From contig NW_020194512.1 of the NCBI RefSeq assembly GCF_002865645.1, positions 372,001 to 436,000 on the forward strand: 64,000 nucleotides of DNA, written 5' to 3'. The notes under the pieces are model-generated. The model was not told where the DNA came from and ran no database searches. It saw only the letters and a program-made list of their open reading frames with translations. The translations under genes were made by a program, and so were the position numbers. Position 1 is the stretch's first letter. Every line of letters begins with the position of its first letter. Shown here in pieces: positions 1-12,578 of this stretch. Origin of the DNA: Hyaloscypha bicolor E. Taxonomy: Eukaryota; Ascomycota; Leotiomycetes; Helotiales; Hyaloscyphaceae.

Positions 1-2830
1 TTATCCGGATAAATCCGGTACTAGATTTCCTTATATTCTATATCTTTAAAACTTAGAGCTATATTCTTTCTTAATAAGAGCTTTATTCTAGGGTCCCGAA
101 ATTTGGAAATAGGCTAATAGTTATAATAAAATAGGGGGGAATAGTAGAAAGAACTTTTAATACTACTAATGGGACAATTAATAATATTACTATAATTATA
201 GTATTTTCTTACTCTAAACTGAATTCTTATAGAGAAATAGCTAAAGAATAGGAGCAAACTAATTATAACTTTATATATTTATATAGTAGAGATTTGAGAC
301 CCCCAAATTATAAAGTCGTTCCGGTATATAGGGTTTTCTACTATATAGGAATAGATATTAGAATACTACTATGAAATTATTTAGCTAATCCCTACTAGCT
401 AATACCTAGCTATTAATTGTCTTTAGTAACGAGATACTGGGACTAGGGCTTCGCTTATACTTTCCGTCTAATTCAAGACAGCTTTAGAGTAGATGAAATA
501 TATAGAATAGATAATATAAGTATTATAACTATAATAGTTAAAGAAGAACTTAGAGATTAGTAATTGAAAAGGTAAATAGGGAAAGATAAAGGAAGAGGGA
601 GTAATAGAATTTACTAGCTAATATTAATAATAAGGACTTAGTATAGTATTGCCCTTTAGCTTTAGGTTAAAAAGATACTAAATAATGAAATAGATATATA
701 GTATAAACTTTATATTACTGGCCCCTCTTATTCTTACCTGAAATTCCTGCCGGTATAAATCTGGCTAGAAAAGTTCTATATTCTCCGTTTTGGCTAAACT
801 AGTAGACTATTTAATAAAGTATTTCTCTATTCTTAATATTATTAAAGGTAGTAGTAAAAGTACTAACTATAGGTAAGAATTCGGCTTTAGTAACTCTTAT
901 TCTTCCTAGAATATCCTTTATTTAATCCTGTATCCGAAAAATAGTCTTAGTAAAGTAGTTTCCTCTCGAGAATTATAGGGTAAGCTCAAAGGATACTAGG
1001 TCTATTTAAATAAAAATTAATTAGAATAATATCGGATTGGAATATTTATAAAAGGTCCTTATTACTTTGGCTATCTAGAGAATAATTACGAAAATATTAG
1101 CTAGGATTAAATTGCCTTTTTTAGTCCGTTTCCAAAACTTATTCCAGCTAATTACTTGAATTATACCCAAGTAGTATCTTATTTTATATAATTTTTATTT
1201 CTCAAGAATATAAGACAGTTTAAGGAATAATAGATCTATTATCTTGAGCTCTATCTGACCGGATTTGTTTTCCTTTCCTTACTTTCCTCTTCTGGTCTAG
1301 CTTACTCTTCAGATTCCTCGGGAATTATTAAAAGAGTTTATTCCTCTTTATAGCCTCCCTTTCTATTTCCGGCCGTAATAGTATTCTTGAAAACAGATAT
1401 AAAGGTTAGGGCTATTATAAGATTATAGTATTTTATTATACTTTTCTAGAATATTTTTAACTAATCCTATATAAGTACCGGGTTCTTAAAAAGTTATAAT
1501 AATTTTTAGTAAATAATATAAATTCCCCCAACCTGGAGCTTTATATTCGTAAATAGTTATAATAGTTCTCTATTAACTTATATATTAAGGGAATAATATA
1601 TTACTAATTACTATTAGACCTCTTTATTACTAAAAGCAGCCTTTAAAGAATTTATAAATATAGAAGCAGCTTGGGAATCCTGGACTATAATAGTAGTTAT
1701 ATAGCTATAAAGTTCCTTACTTATTATATTAGTATTATAGAAAAGAGGTAGTAAGGCCGGCTTATTAGTTAATATATTATTATTAGATTCTGGACTAAAT
1801 TAAAAGATCTCAGTAGTATTATCTTAATTAAGGAAGCTCTAGTTAAGATTCGGACTAGTATATAGAAGCGAGACCGATCTATAATTCAATAGCTTATTAT
1901 TACTATAAGAAGTCGAGTCTACTTTTACTAGGATATATGAAATAGTAAAATTAGAAAATGGAATACTATATTATATAACTAGTTTATAGTCTAATATCTT
2001 AGTATTATTAGAGGTTTCTTCTAGCTACTAGAAGATATAAGGAAAAAGAATAATAAACCAAAATATCTTAAGGAAGCTCATGGTATTTATAAGTATTATA
2101 AAGTTACGGAATATAAATAGCTTATTAACCCTAGTACTTTTATAAATATTTTATAGTATATCTAGCTAACTATAATATAAGGATATAATATTCTTAATAA
2201 GAATTACTTTACTATCTAGTTAATAGACTTTATTCTTTTATTTTACTGAGAATAAGCCAGTATTAATAGAATTTTCGGTATTTAGTTCTTTATATCTAAT
2301 ACTTACTATAAATTATTTATATATAATATATGAAAATTTATCTTGGATTCTAATATTTAGAATTATCCGAAATTCCCTATATTTAATAAGATTTATTACC
2401 TCTTTCTTGGTATCTTTATTACTTTTATAGAGCCTTACTATATATTAGAGTAAAGTAAGGATTAGCTTCTTACTAATATTATATAGTAAAGTATTATTTC
2501 CTATTTCTGAATCTATAAAATCTATAATCTAATAGAAATCAGATTAGATAGTCTTATTTTGAATAAAAGAGATAATTCTATTCTGACTTTACTTAAGATA
2601 TATATCTTAGAATATTCTTATAAAGGTCCGTATTACTCTATCTTTATTTTTATATCTTGATATTATTAAGGTAATAGATTATAATATTATTCCGGATTAT
2701 ATAAGTTGGTAGTACTACTATAGTTTATTAATTATAGAATATTATATTTAATAATTTAATTATATATTCTCTTATAAGTCAGGCTATAACCGGATATAAA
2801 TTACTACCTCAAGAATTCCAGGTGGAAATT
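1..2830. other. RIP-degraded AT-rich repeat block
   Basis: Almost continuous AT-rich sequence dominated by TA dinucleotides, with no open frame of useful length on either strand. It looks like transposon DNA destroyed by RIP. I could not assign a family. A short tag at 327-357 (gggttttctactatataggaat) recurs near 12549 and 15211, so part of this block belongs to a dispersed repeat family. No terminal repeats or target duplications were found. Confidence 0.6.
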
Positions 2831-3835
2831 AGAGTAACCTATCAGGGCCCAGATTTGGAGATTTTCTCAAAGAACGGAGGCGTAAAATAGAGGCTAAGTA
2901 TTAGAGGTCTGCCAGAAGTGGCTCTCTTATGGTGTCACGTGACACACCGCACAAAATGGCTTCAAAAGCAACGCTTGAGTTAAGGGATTAGTTACATAAT
3001 ATGATACAGTCGCTTGCAAAATTGGCTTCGCACCCTTTCGCTTAAAAAAATTGTGAGCACTGACCACCTCATCTATTTTTGGTGCTGACACCGTACTTCG
3101 TACAGGGATCTTTAAATGTTAATCAGTATTTAACTGCATATAGCAAGAAAGGCTGGAATCAAGACAGGTGATTGGTCAGACTACCCTGAGATTCTAGCTA
3201 GTTCGCCGATAAAACCCCTGTAAACAGGTGACAATTAACATTTATTCGGGCTGTAGGGAGTACCCCATTTGTCATCCCGTGTACTACTTCGTACGTACGG
3301 AAGTACGTAGTACTCTGCAGCACCTCTGTTAAAGGCTGCTACTACCCCCCCCCCCCCCGGCGCAAAGCTAAGGTCACGTTACAGGTAGTACAATTGATAC
3401 CCAGCCACGTAGCCTGGATCCAACCTTCATCCCAACTTAACAAAATAACTTTGCATACAGACTTTGCGACAAATACTGTATTTATTAAGAATAACCTGCT
3501 GAAGTTCTCGAAATCTGATCTGACTGATGCGTCTTCTAGAACGCAATGGAGCTTGCCAGCTCAAGTGCGCTGGCAAAGTGTAGCCACGTGCAATTGCCTA
3601 CAGAGACACATTCTTGCTACCAAGGCAATTATCTGGGGTCTAATATTAAATCTATCAATTCTTCACCTATAGTACTAATTTTTATCGAATTTAAAGAAGG
3701 TCGAACTTTTGATGGGGTAGCACGTGGGCCACGTGGCAGCAGAATCTGAAACACACGTGACTGTGGAAATGGGACACCTCGTTTACGAGTGGCCGGCGTC
3801 GCGCTCCGCATTTCGCGCGACGCCAAGCCTCCTAT
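2831..3835. other. Mixed-composition intergenic segment with palindromes and a C14 run
   Basis: Base composition returns to normal here, downstream of the NLR pseudogene. Visible structures are a perfect 14-bp palindrome at 2932-2945 (GTGTCACGTGACAC), an imperfect palindrome built on GTAC/TACG steps at about 3281-3313, a run of 14 C at 3345-3358 and several CACGTG boxes near 3720-3760. Short open frames occur on both strands, but none resembles a known protein and they overlap each other, so I do not call a gene. Confidence 0.4.
3795..3824. terminator. GC-rich perfect hairpin at the 3' side of the NLR pseudogene
   Basis: GGCGTCGCGC (3795-3804) and GCGCGACGCC (3815-3824) form a perfect 10-bp stem with a 10-nt loop. 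It lies just past the 3' end of the minus-strand ankyrin reading frame. A fungal gene does not use such a hairpin as a classical terminator, so the functional label is only positional; it may be a repeat scar. Confidence 0.25.
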
Positions 3836-5046
3836 ATGGATCGGGACATAGAAGCTTTAATGCTTTGTCTGGTACATGACAGTGGCTCTTTTCCCCGGCG
3901 AACCGCCTCATCCCGGGACAGCTTCATTCCTCATGAAGATTTCCAAACTCCTCGACCACCTCTGCGAATCGAAAACACTCCAATGACGCTTTTTCCGAGC
4001 CTGTTCAGCTGCGTATTGCAATGGTGTCTTCCCAGAAAAGTCTCTATTATTAGAGCGAAGCTTTGTTTTATCGAAAAGAAATGCTAGGGCTGTCTCTGTA
4101 AGGGAACCCTCAAGTGCAGTATAATATATGAGTAACCTCTCCTTTATATCCAGTATTTCTATATCCACGCCGAAATCTATTAAACCTCTAAAACTGCGAT
4201 ATTCATTTTCGAGCGACTGGCCAATAAATATGCAAGAGCCAATCCTTGGTTATTTATGGTCAAGCCATCTGACCCGCTCTGTAGTAATAGTCGACAAATG
4301 CCATTATTAATATAGAACCGTGAGTTGATTAGATAGGAAGCTAGTGGCGAATTTCCGTTAATATCTCTGTCCTTAATATTAACTCCCTTATCTAAAAGCA
4401 ACCGGACTTTCTTAATATTAGTACCATAAGTCAATATATAATATAATGTATTTCTTCCCATTTTGTCTCTTAATATAGATATATTGAGACTATTAGTATC
4501 GGATATTTCAAGAATATGTAATAATATCTCCGTGTTTCTACTTGTTATGGTATAGTAGAATGCGTTTAGCCTATCTTGATTAATATATAATATGTTAGTA
4601 CCGTAACTGAGAAGTACTTGCACAGATGCGGAGTCGCTACGTTAATAGGCAAGGTATAGTAGACATTATTTTTTCGAGTTCTAAGCAGAAACTTCGGTAC
4701 CTTTTTCGATTAATATACTAACTATAATAGTACATTTTGGCTCTCTATACGGAATATGATATAGTACTAATGCTCCTTTATTATCTTGTATCTTGAGATT
4801 AACTTTTGGATAATGAAGTAATATATTGACTACGGTAATTCGCTTTATAATAATATTGGTATATGTTTTATTAGTATTGTTATCTTTAGGGTTAATAAAA
4901 TCTAGCAAAACTTTAACTCTCTAGTGGTCTTGTTTCTAATCGTTATTATAATTTGTCCCGTATATATTCTTATATAGTATAAGATAGAGAGGTATTTCTC
5001 TATAATAAGAGACGGCATTTGGGTCTATACCATAATTAAGGAAGAA

Positions 5047-6510
5047 CTATACTATTTGGCAATCTCTAATTAATGCTGCATAATATAAAGGCGTAAGTTC
5101 TCGAGTATAGTACCGATCGATACTTAGTATTTCATGTCTACCGTGCGGCTCATATATTGTCCTGCCCCCATAATTCTTTACTATCCATGCCTTTCTATAG
5201 ATGGCAATATTTATTGGCACCCTATTTTGGATAAGTAATTCTGTAATATCCTGTCGATTAAATCTAACCGTATAATATAACGGTGTTATATTATTAATAT
5301 CTACTAAATTTGTTGGCGCACCGAGCATTAGAAGCTTCTTTACGATATCAGGTATGTAATTCATATTAATAATCGCATAGTATAAAAGACCCTTTAGCCG
5401 AATATTAATAGTTGTGGGGCTGGCGCCGTATCGTAGCAAGGAATGGATTGTTTCTATTTGGGCTTCTGCGATCGCATATGACAGAGGGGTCCGGCCACCG
5501 TTATCTTTCGAATCCAGGTTAATACGGCTTGTCGCCATTAGGAGCTTAACCACAGTCTGATGTCTCCCTTCAGCTACGTAAGACAGTGGCGTCCGGACAT
5601 ATTTCGCGTCTTTGAAATCAGGAACTACTCTGCCAGTATCGAGCAGCAGTTTGACGACGGCGTCGTGACCGTACATCGCAGCCAATACCAGCGGTGTCTC
5701 GGAGTCATTATCTTCAGGGTCCGGGTCGACACTGTCCTGGGCAAGAAGTAACTGGACGACCGCTGCGTATCCGAACATTGCAGCTCTGGACAGTGGCGTT
5801 CGGCTGAAATTATCTCTTGAGTCTGGGTTAACGCCATCCATAGTAAGAAGGAGCTTGACGGCGGATTCGTATCCGTTTCCTGTAGCATGCGACAACGGAG
5901 TTTGGCCTGAAATGTTCTTTGAGTCGAGGTCAGCAATGCCCTGGGCAGAGAGAAGTGCGATAATGGCCTTATGCCCACTTCTTACCGCCTATGACAGCGG
6001 TATTCGAAGGTCAGAATCTTTGAGGTCTAACTTATGACCACGTATAAGTAACTTTTTTATAGCGTCCTCGAGTCCAAGGTATGCTGCTAAATGAGATCCT
6101 GTTATATATCTTAGAAATTCTTGGCTGTAATTGGCATGTGATGGGTACTGCTTGGTAGCCATAAGCGCTTGAATAGAGGCTTCCACCTTTGAGTCGCTCT
6201 CGAGAAATTCCATTATCATTTGACTTGTTAAAGGAGCCTTGCGAGCATGGTGCCCCCAATTTCGTACCGCATAGTCATAAATTGCATTATCCCGTAGTCG
6301 TGCCTCAAACTCTTCATCCGTAGGACAAAGGCCGCTTTTAAAAGTATCGAATAAGAGATAGGTAACGCAAGTGTTCGCGATGTCCGTCTCTGCATCAGGG
6401 AACCAACGTTTTTGCGTTAGCTCGAAGTATTCCTGCATTGTGTAATGGACTAATCGAATAATCCCACTCTCCTCATCGATTGTAACTAACCCCAGGCATA
6501 CAGAGACCAT
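5047..6510 (-). pseudogene. Best-preserved ankyrin section of the NLR remnant
   Basis: Two long open stretches (6510-5989 and 5895-5047 plus the sequence between them) are separated by one in-frame stop at about 5987, after RIPLS. At least six ankyrin units are visible, each with TPLS/TPLx at the first helix and VVKLLL or similar at the second, spaced about 34-36 residues (for example TPLSRAAMFGYAAVVQLLLA). The section is less AT-shifted than the N-terminal half, so RIP either spread unevenly or hit only the part shared with other copies. Confidence 0.85.
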
Positions 6511-7454
6511 GTCTCCGATTTCCGGGAGATTATTGTTATCGAGTTTTGCCTTACCAACTTCTACTGCAATAGCGTGTTGAAGTTCTCTTATAGTAAGCGG
6601 CCTCTTTGCGCAGGTGATCCATGAAAGTACATTCTTGGCTAGTAGCTGGAAGCCTGCCTGCTACCCATTGATTCTTTCCATTGCTTGCTCGTATGCCGAA
6701 GATAGAACTTCAAGCTTCTTGTCCTCGCTAGCTCCTGTAGATTTCTTCTGGAACTGCTTTAACGAACTCTTTATAGCCTTTGGTATTGTTTTGTCTCCAA
6801 GCGAGTCCAGATAGAGCTGTACTAAGAGAAACCTTAGGTCGCATTAGTAAAGTTACCTCGTATAGAGAGCTAGCAAGAAACCTATATTCCCTTAACGGCC
6901 TGTACAATTTGTATTATGATTTCCTCTTATAGCTCTGGTTTTCTCAAGACAAATATTGGGAGCTATAATATACGGCTATTCAAATATCTCCCTATATCTT
7001 CGTTGCTAGTAAGGATTTCAAGTGAAAGATATCCCTTAAATAACTCCTTAATATCTGGGATTGGTTACGAGATCGCAAAGAGTTTTGCTCCAGTCTTGGC
7101 TTGGAGGTTAAAGATATTCGATAGGAATATTAACCGGTATTCATTAGATAATTAGTATTCGTCTAGTATATTAATAACAATATAAACCCTTGAATAATAG
7201 GTAATAACTGAACTTAAAGTCTTCGAAATCTCGTCGAGTAAGGATTATATTCGTTTGTCTTGGTATTAGTTATATAAAGTCTTTATACTATCCGGTACGG
7301 AGGCTTGCTCCTGGATGAACTGCTTTAGGAGGCTTGCTAGCAAGTTATTGATCTTCTGCTCGTCTTTATACCGGAAGTTGTAGTATATATATATAATACT
7401 AATACCTGGATCTACTTGGTATTTGGAATAGAGATAATCGACTATAATTAATAT

Positions 7455-7487
7455 GAGGATCGTCTTCTCTGCTCCGGGAATTCCTGG
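7455..7487 (-). other. Mutated Walker A motif of the NACHT domain
   Basis: The minus strand reads PGIPGAEKTIL, followed by a hydrophobic stretch and YLYSKYQVD. Fungal NACHT proteins have GIPGAGKT at this point. The change of the second P-loop glycine to glutamate (codon GAG) is one G-to-A transition from GGG, as RIP would produce. It should abolish nucleotide binding, in addition to the stops elsewhere in the gene. Confidence 0.8.
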
Positions 7488-8899
7488 ACAGAATAATATT
7501 TGCTCGTCCGTTTCTAACTATATATGGAACTTTGGTGAGTCTAGAAGCCACTGGCCGGTTCCTGGTTATCGACTCTTGAAGTAATTACTGTATTAAGGGC
7601 TATAGTTAATCTGGGTAAGCCAGTCTGTAATAGTTCGATATTCTTGACTGGCTGCTTTCCGTTAATTGGTTACTTTCACATGTATAGTATTAGTAATAAA
7701 TTTAATAATAAAGCTATATAAGTTATTTGAGCAAATATTAATAACTCAATAATAAGATCGAGGAAATCCAGGTGCGGTACAGGCCTGGTATTCCGATATT
7801 CGTCCTCAAATATAATTTTCCTTTAATCTAGTGAATCGTATATAGAGCTCCTTATTATTATCTATACCCTTAACTTTCTGCTCTCGACCATTAACAGGGC
7901 TAATAATACTCAACTCACTAATCTTAAAAGCATTCTTATATAGGTCTTTAATATTGCTTCGTACTAGCTTGAAGTTGTCTTAATCCCCGAGGATTGACCC
8001 GAATTTATATACTCTACTATAGTCTGCATTCAACTTTATAACGTTCTTGCGGTCGCCAGGTATACCAAATCGTATACTCTCCGCTAGTACGATCTAATAT
8101 ATAATTCTGATTAGTGAATATATCAAGTTTATTATAACCCTCAACTTACGTTATCGAATGCCTCCCAAAATAAGATAATATCGTACTTTAACAACTGGTG
8201 CCTCTAATATTCTTATATAATCTCTGAGAATATGCTTCCGTTCTTGAGTGTCTCTAATACGTTATTGCCTTTCTGAAATCCTATGGCCGTTATAATCTTC
8301 GCTATTATACTCCCCAGGCTCGCTAGTATCTAGTCTCCCCTATAGTATAGTATAGCAAAGAATGCTAGCCCTGTTATAGTATCTTTAATCGGTATATATT
8401 TTGGATTATTTTATATATTAATTAATGCCTGCTTAATTAGCAGCCCGCCCATACTATATCCCAGAAGCAGAATTGGTCTTGACTCTATATAGTCTCTCTC
8501 TATTCTTATCGACTCGAGGAATTCGTTTGCTTTGCCTATAAATATATCTTTATCCTTCCCATAGACCGCCGTAGAGTTATATTTGTAGAGGAAGATATAT
8601 ATCTCGGGGATATATTGAGGGAGGTTATTGCGGAGCCAGAGGTATCCTTGGGGACCGGAAGGTTTGTACTATGTATCCCAGGTGTGGTTGCGGTTGTTCT
8701 TGCTTCGGGGATTCAGGCGGTAAATAGCGATAATGCTAGATATTATTAGTATGGTCGGGTGAAAATAATTATAGTATACTCGACTCTTGCTATACTGCTT
8801 ACTGTACTCTCGGTATTCGGGTATGGGTATAACTGCCTCAGAGGCTATATAGCTTACGATATTAGTCAGGGATGAGTATAGAGTCCATAGACTAACCAT

Positions 8900-9620
8900 C
8901 TTGGTATCGTTTTAGCGAATGCTTTGCGGTACACCGGAGATAGCTTGGAATTGATCAAACCGGCGATTAAAGGTTATGTGGCCTAGAGTATTGCGGACGT
9001 CTGCTGTGAAGGAGGATGAGATTGAATGGCAGAGCCTCGTACAGGTGCGGCGTTAAAGGTAGCGAAGTGACTTGTACTGTATCGAAACCAAGCCTTTTCG
9101 AGACATTAAGCATAAGCTTGAAGTTGAAATAGGGGAGGGAACACTGAAGGAAGAAGATCGCCGACCTCAAGTCGACAAACCATGTTGCCTGCGATTCAGC
9201 CGCACGAGGCTGCTTTGACGCCTTACGTAAATCGTGATGCCAAGAAGGTCTGTGCGCCAACAAAAGTACAGTCACGTGTAATAGGATCTGGCGAGTGTAA
9301 AGGCGTGCTATCCCTTCGTCTGGCAAGAAATGGTCCGTACTAGCGGCCGCATCATGCGGATAGCCTGATTGGAGGAGATGGTTGTATTCTTACTTAATAA
9401 GGGATATTCGTGTGCGGCCGCTAGTACGGACCATTTCTTGCCAGACGAAGGGATATGCTACGGCGCCAGCACCAAATATGGATGACGTGGTCTGTGCTCA
9501 CAATTTTTTCTGGCGAAAGGGGACGAAGCCGATTTTGCAAGTGACTGTAGCATTTCTAAGGTCTTACCCGATGTATAGTTCCAATACCCACCCCACTGTA
9601 CACAGCGGCCTATAGAACTT
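8900..9620. other. Normal-composition segment with unclear open frames
   Basis: Base composition is normal. A 119-codon frame on the minus strand (9326-8967) and a 77-codon frame on the plus strand (9382-9615) both start in or next to an inverted repeat. Neither protein resembles a family I recognise. The segment lies directly upstream of the NLR remnant and might hold its promoter or an unrelated insertion. Confidence 0.3.
9309..9455. repeat. 43-bp perfect inverted repeat
   Basis: The arm at 9309-9351 (starting tatcccttcgtctggc, ending gcggccgca) is the exact reverse complement of 9413-9455. The spacer is 61 bp. Such long perfect arms can be a young fold-back element or a local inverted duplication. 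No flanking target duplication was found. Confidence 0.9.
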
Positions 9621-12245
9621 TGCGGCTCCCGGTACCTTGAAAATATTATATAGGTACTCGAGCTGCAGGTTTAGTAGAGTAACTCTTCTGCAATTTATTA
9701 ATTAGTACAAGCCTATATATCAGAAAGTTTTATTAACTATTCTAACTCTCTGGCTTTCCTTTTCCATCTCTAAATACTAACTCTAGATAAAACTCAAGCT
9801 CAAAGAGGTAAACCTTCATTTCCAAGAGATCTTATCGTAACTTTCGAGTCTCTTTACTTGCCTTTTGGCCAATATATACTATATTATAATTAGTATAATA
9901 AATTAATAAACTCGCCAGTTTACTTAAAACTATAATACTACCTGGTACCATTTTAATAGTTAAATAGATCTCTTTTTCTATATCAAGTCTTATATTAATT
10001 AGTTATAGCTCGAGAATCTAAATTGAATTAGAATACAAATAAGATTAGAGATATCCCTACCTATACTATATAATAATAACCTATAAAGATATGAATCTAT
10101 TATATTCTTATAGACTATATTATTATTAGTCTCCCAGAAGAGATATATATAATAGTAGCTAGTTCTTTATATATAATATTCTTCTAAAGCCTAATAAATA
10201 TATAGTAATATTCTAGTAATTCCGATCCCGCTAGTAAAGAATAAGACTATACTATAAGTTCTAAGTTGGATTTCTTTACTATAAGGACTATTAACTAAGG
10301 CGAGTATCTCTAGGGTTTCTTTACTTGCAAGTAGTACCGTAAACCCTTCTCTCCCCCTAATTATTAGGCGGATAACTATATTACTATTAATAAACTTATA
10401 TAATAAGAGGTAAAAAGGGTATTACTATATATAAGAACTCTAATTCAGGTATAGTATACAGATTTTAATATACTAGCCGGCCTTGAAATCCTAAAGCCTT
10501 AGGAGTATAATAGATATAATTATAATCTTACTATCTCTTTCTACTATTACTCATATAAGCTTGCTTCTAATCCTCAGATTCCGGTATATAATTCTAAAGA
10601 GCTAAAAATACTATATAATTATTAAGATACCGGAAATACCTAATAAATATATTATAGGAATTGTATTTCATTTTCTTATTCTTATATAGATCCAAACTAT
10701 TACTATAATTACTACTACTAAGAACTAATAAGTAACTATAAAGACCTTATAATAATAACTAATAGAAATAGTAAATATTAATAAGAATATAATAATAATT
10801 ATTGAGAATACCTGTAGTACTAGTTAGATTATAGTTATAATAAGAGAGGCAAAATAGACTATTTAAGTTATTATCTAAGAAATAATATCTGCCTTTTCTA
10901 TTTTTAAAATAATAGTAATAACTAAATATACTAGAGCCTTAATAATTGAGATACTAGCTATCTAATAATAAATACAATTATAATCTAATAATAAAAGGCT
11001 ACTACTTTTATATAAAGAGTTTATATAATATTCAAATAATAGAAATATAAAGTTTATAGTTAATACTAGCCCAGATTAATATATAAGTATCTATATACTA
11101 TAAATATTAATAGTAATACAAATTGTATTTACTATTAAGATAGTAAGTATTAAGAATATTTCTAAGAATATTATTTTTTTAGAAATAGATATATATTTAT
11201 AAAGGCTATATTAATATTTCTATATTAGGCTAGAGATATATTTTATAGCCTATATAATTATCGGGAGCCCAATAAGAGTACCCGAGAAAACTATATACTA
11301 TTAAGTAAAGTCTATTTTTCTTTAATCTCTCAGAAATCCTTTAAAAATAGAAATAAAAATAATTATAATATTAATTAAATATTAATAATAAGAGTAAATT
11401 ACTTCTATTACTATTCCGAACTATATTAGTTCTGGAATAAATATAGATATAGAAGTAGTTAATAGTTCAAATCTATAAAATTAGAAATATAATTATAATA
11501 GCTATTTAAGATTACTATATAGTATATATAAATAATTATTTATCTTCTATAATTCTCAGATTTCTTCTTTCTTAAAATAGAAAGGCTATAGAATTTACTA
11601 GTAATAAATATAATATATATTTTATTATTTTAGTTAATAAGAACCGGTTTTTGGAAATAAAAAGAGTAGAAAGAAAAAGGAAAAGGAGATTTATATATAT
11701 ATTTCTATTATATCTATAACCTATAATTACTATAGATAGGGAATTATTATAATAAGAGAATATTATACTACTATAATATATATCTAAAACTTTTCTACTA
11801 TTTAATAAGGAAGTAATAGAATAAATAGTTAAGTATAAAGGAAAGTAGTTTAAATAAAGTAGAGGAATTAACTTAAGAAGATATCTATAAGAGGTTCTTA
11901 ATTCTTTATTACTTTAATTAATATATTAAAATATTCCGTCTTTAAAATAAGAAATATATTCTAAAGTTTTAGATCTAATTCGAATATAAGATTATATCCT
12001 ATAACTGATTTATATTATAATTATAAAATTAATTTTTTTAAAAAACTAATAATTTAGTTCTAGAGAAAGAATTAATACTATAAAAATAGAAATAAACTTC
12101 CAAATAACTTAATATCTATTCCTATATATTAAAAAAACTAGTATACTAAAAAATTAGATAAATTTCAAAATTCACAAATTACTATATTAATAGAAATAGT
12201 ATAATAAATCTATTACTAACTTTAAATATAAAAACTTTTTATAGT
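9621..12245. other. RIP-degraded AT-rich block
   Basis: Very AT-rich, TA-dominated sequence without usable frames. It is presumably dead transposon DNA. I could not recognise a transposase or reverse transcriptase on either strand and saw no terminal repeats. Confidence 0.55.
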
Positions 12246-12475
12246 AGTATAATGGGAATTTTACCCCTATTAGTCACGTGGTTCTATTATGTGACCTCCG
12301 GACTTCCGTATAGTCCGTAGTCCGCTTATATTACCCCTCTCTCTTTCTTAGTTCTTAGAAATCAATTAACCTTCACTCTCTAATTTCACACCTCACTCGT
12401 ATACTGTAATCCCATACTGTGGAAGCCTATTCTTTACTTCTATATTACTCTGTATTTTATATCCCTATTATAGTA
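12246..12475. repeat. Insertion of about 230 bp of normal composition inside a RIP-degraded repeat
   Basis: The sequence on both sides (from about 12130 to 12245 and from 12477) aligns with 15030-15242, but the later copy lacks this segment. So 12246-12475 looks like an insertion. It is less AT-rich, contains CACGTG and a CT-rich stretch, and its ends (TATAATGGG and CCTATTATA) are roughly inverted, as in an LTR or short element. I could not define an exact target duplication. Confidence 0.45.
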
Positions 12476-12476
12476 A

Positions 12477-12578
12477 TTGGTTTAAAGAAGATATTATAGA
12501 GAAAAATCCGTAATACTTGTAATTTTATTAGTTATTTTTAGTATACCGGGTTTTTTACTATATAGGAATAGATATTAG
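12477..12578. repeat. Dispersed repeat copy 1
   Basis: This stretch contains TTTAAAGAAGATATTATAG, AATCCGTAAT and CGGGTTTT followed by GGAATAGATATTAGAG. It matches 15137-15242 in the same orientation, and the last 30 bases also match 327-357. Its differences from the other copies are mainly transitions. It may be the end of an LTR plus leader of a retroelement; that is a guess. Confidence 0.6.

Larger units (their letters stand above)
3836..8899 (-). pseudogene. NLR-type gene remnant: SesB-like hydrolase, NACHT, ankyrin repeats
   Basis: This is a decayed fungal NOD-like receptor reading on the minus strand. Recognisable pieces in order: an N-terminal SesB-like alpha/beta-hydrolase segment (8899 to about 8200) with IAIYRLNPRSKNN and a nucleophile-elbow-like GYSMGG (8441-8473); a linker with a DWLT-type motif near 7600; a NACHT P-loop (7455-7487); the region after NACHT ending in [11 protein letters not shown] and [12 protein letters not shown] (6510 to about 6400); then ankyrin repeats from about 6150 to 3908, with a C-terminal stretch containing SGKTPLQYAAEQARKK. 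Stops interrupt the frame at about 8667, 6661, 5987, 5045 and 4678, and some can be explained as CAG or TGG turned to TAG. The 5' two thirds are more AT-rich than the ankyrin part. Such genes act in non-self recognition and regulated cell death; this copy should be dead. The true 5' end is not certain. Confidence 0.85.

Noticed and set aside
9382..9615. 77-codon plus frame starting in the inverted-repeat spacer
   Set aside because: No family resemblance; it begins within a repeat structure. Not supported as a gene.
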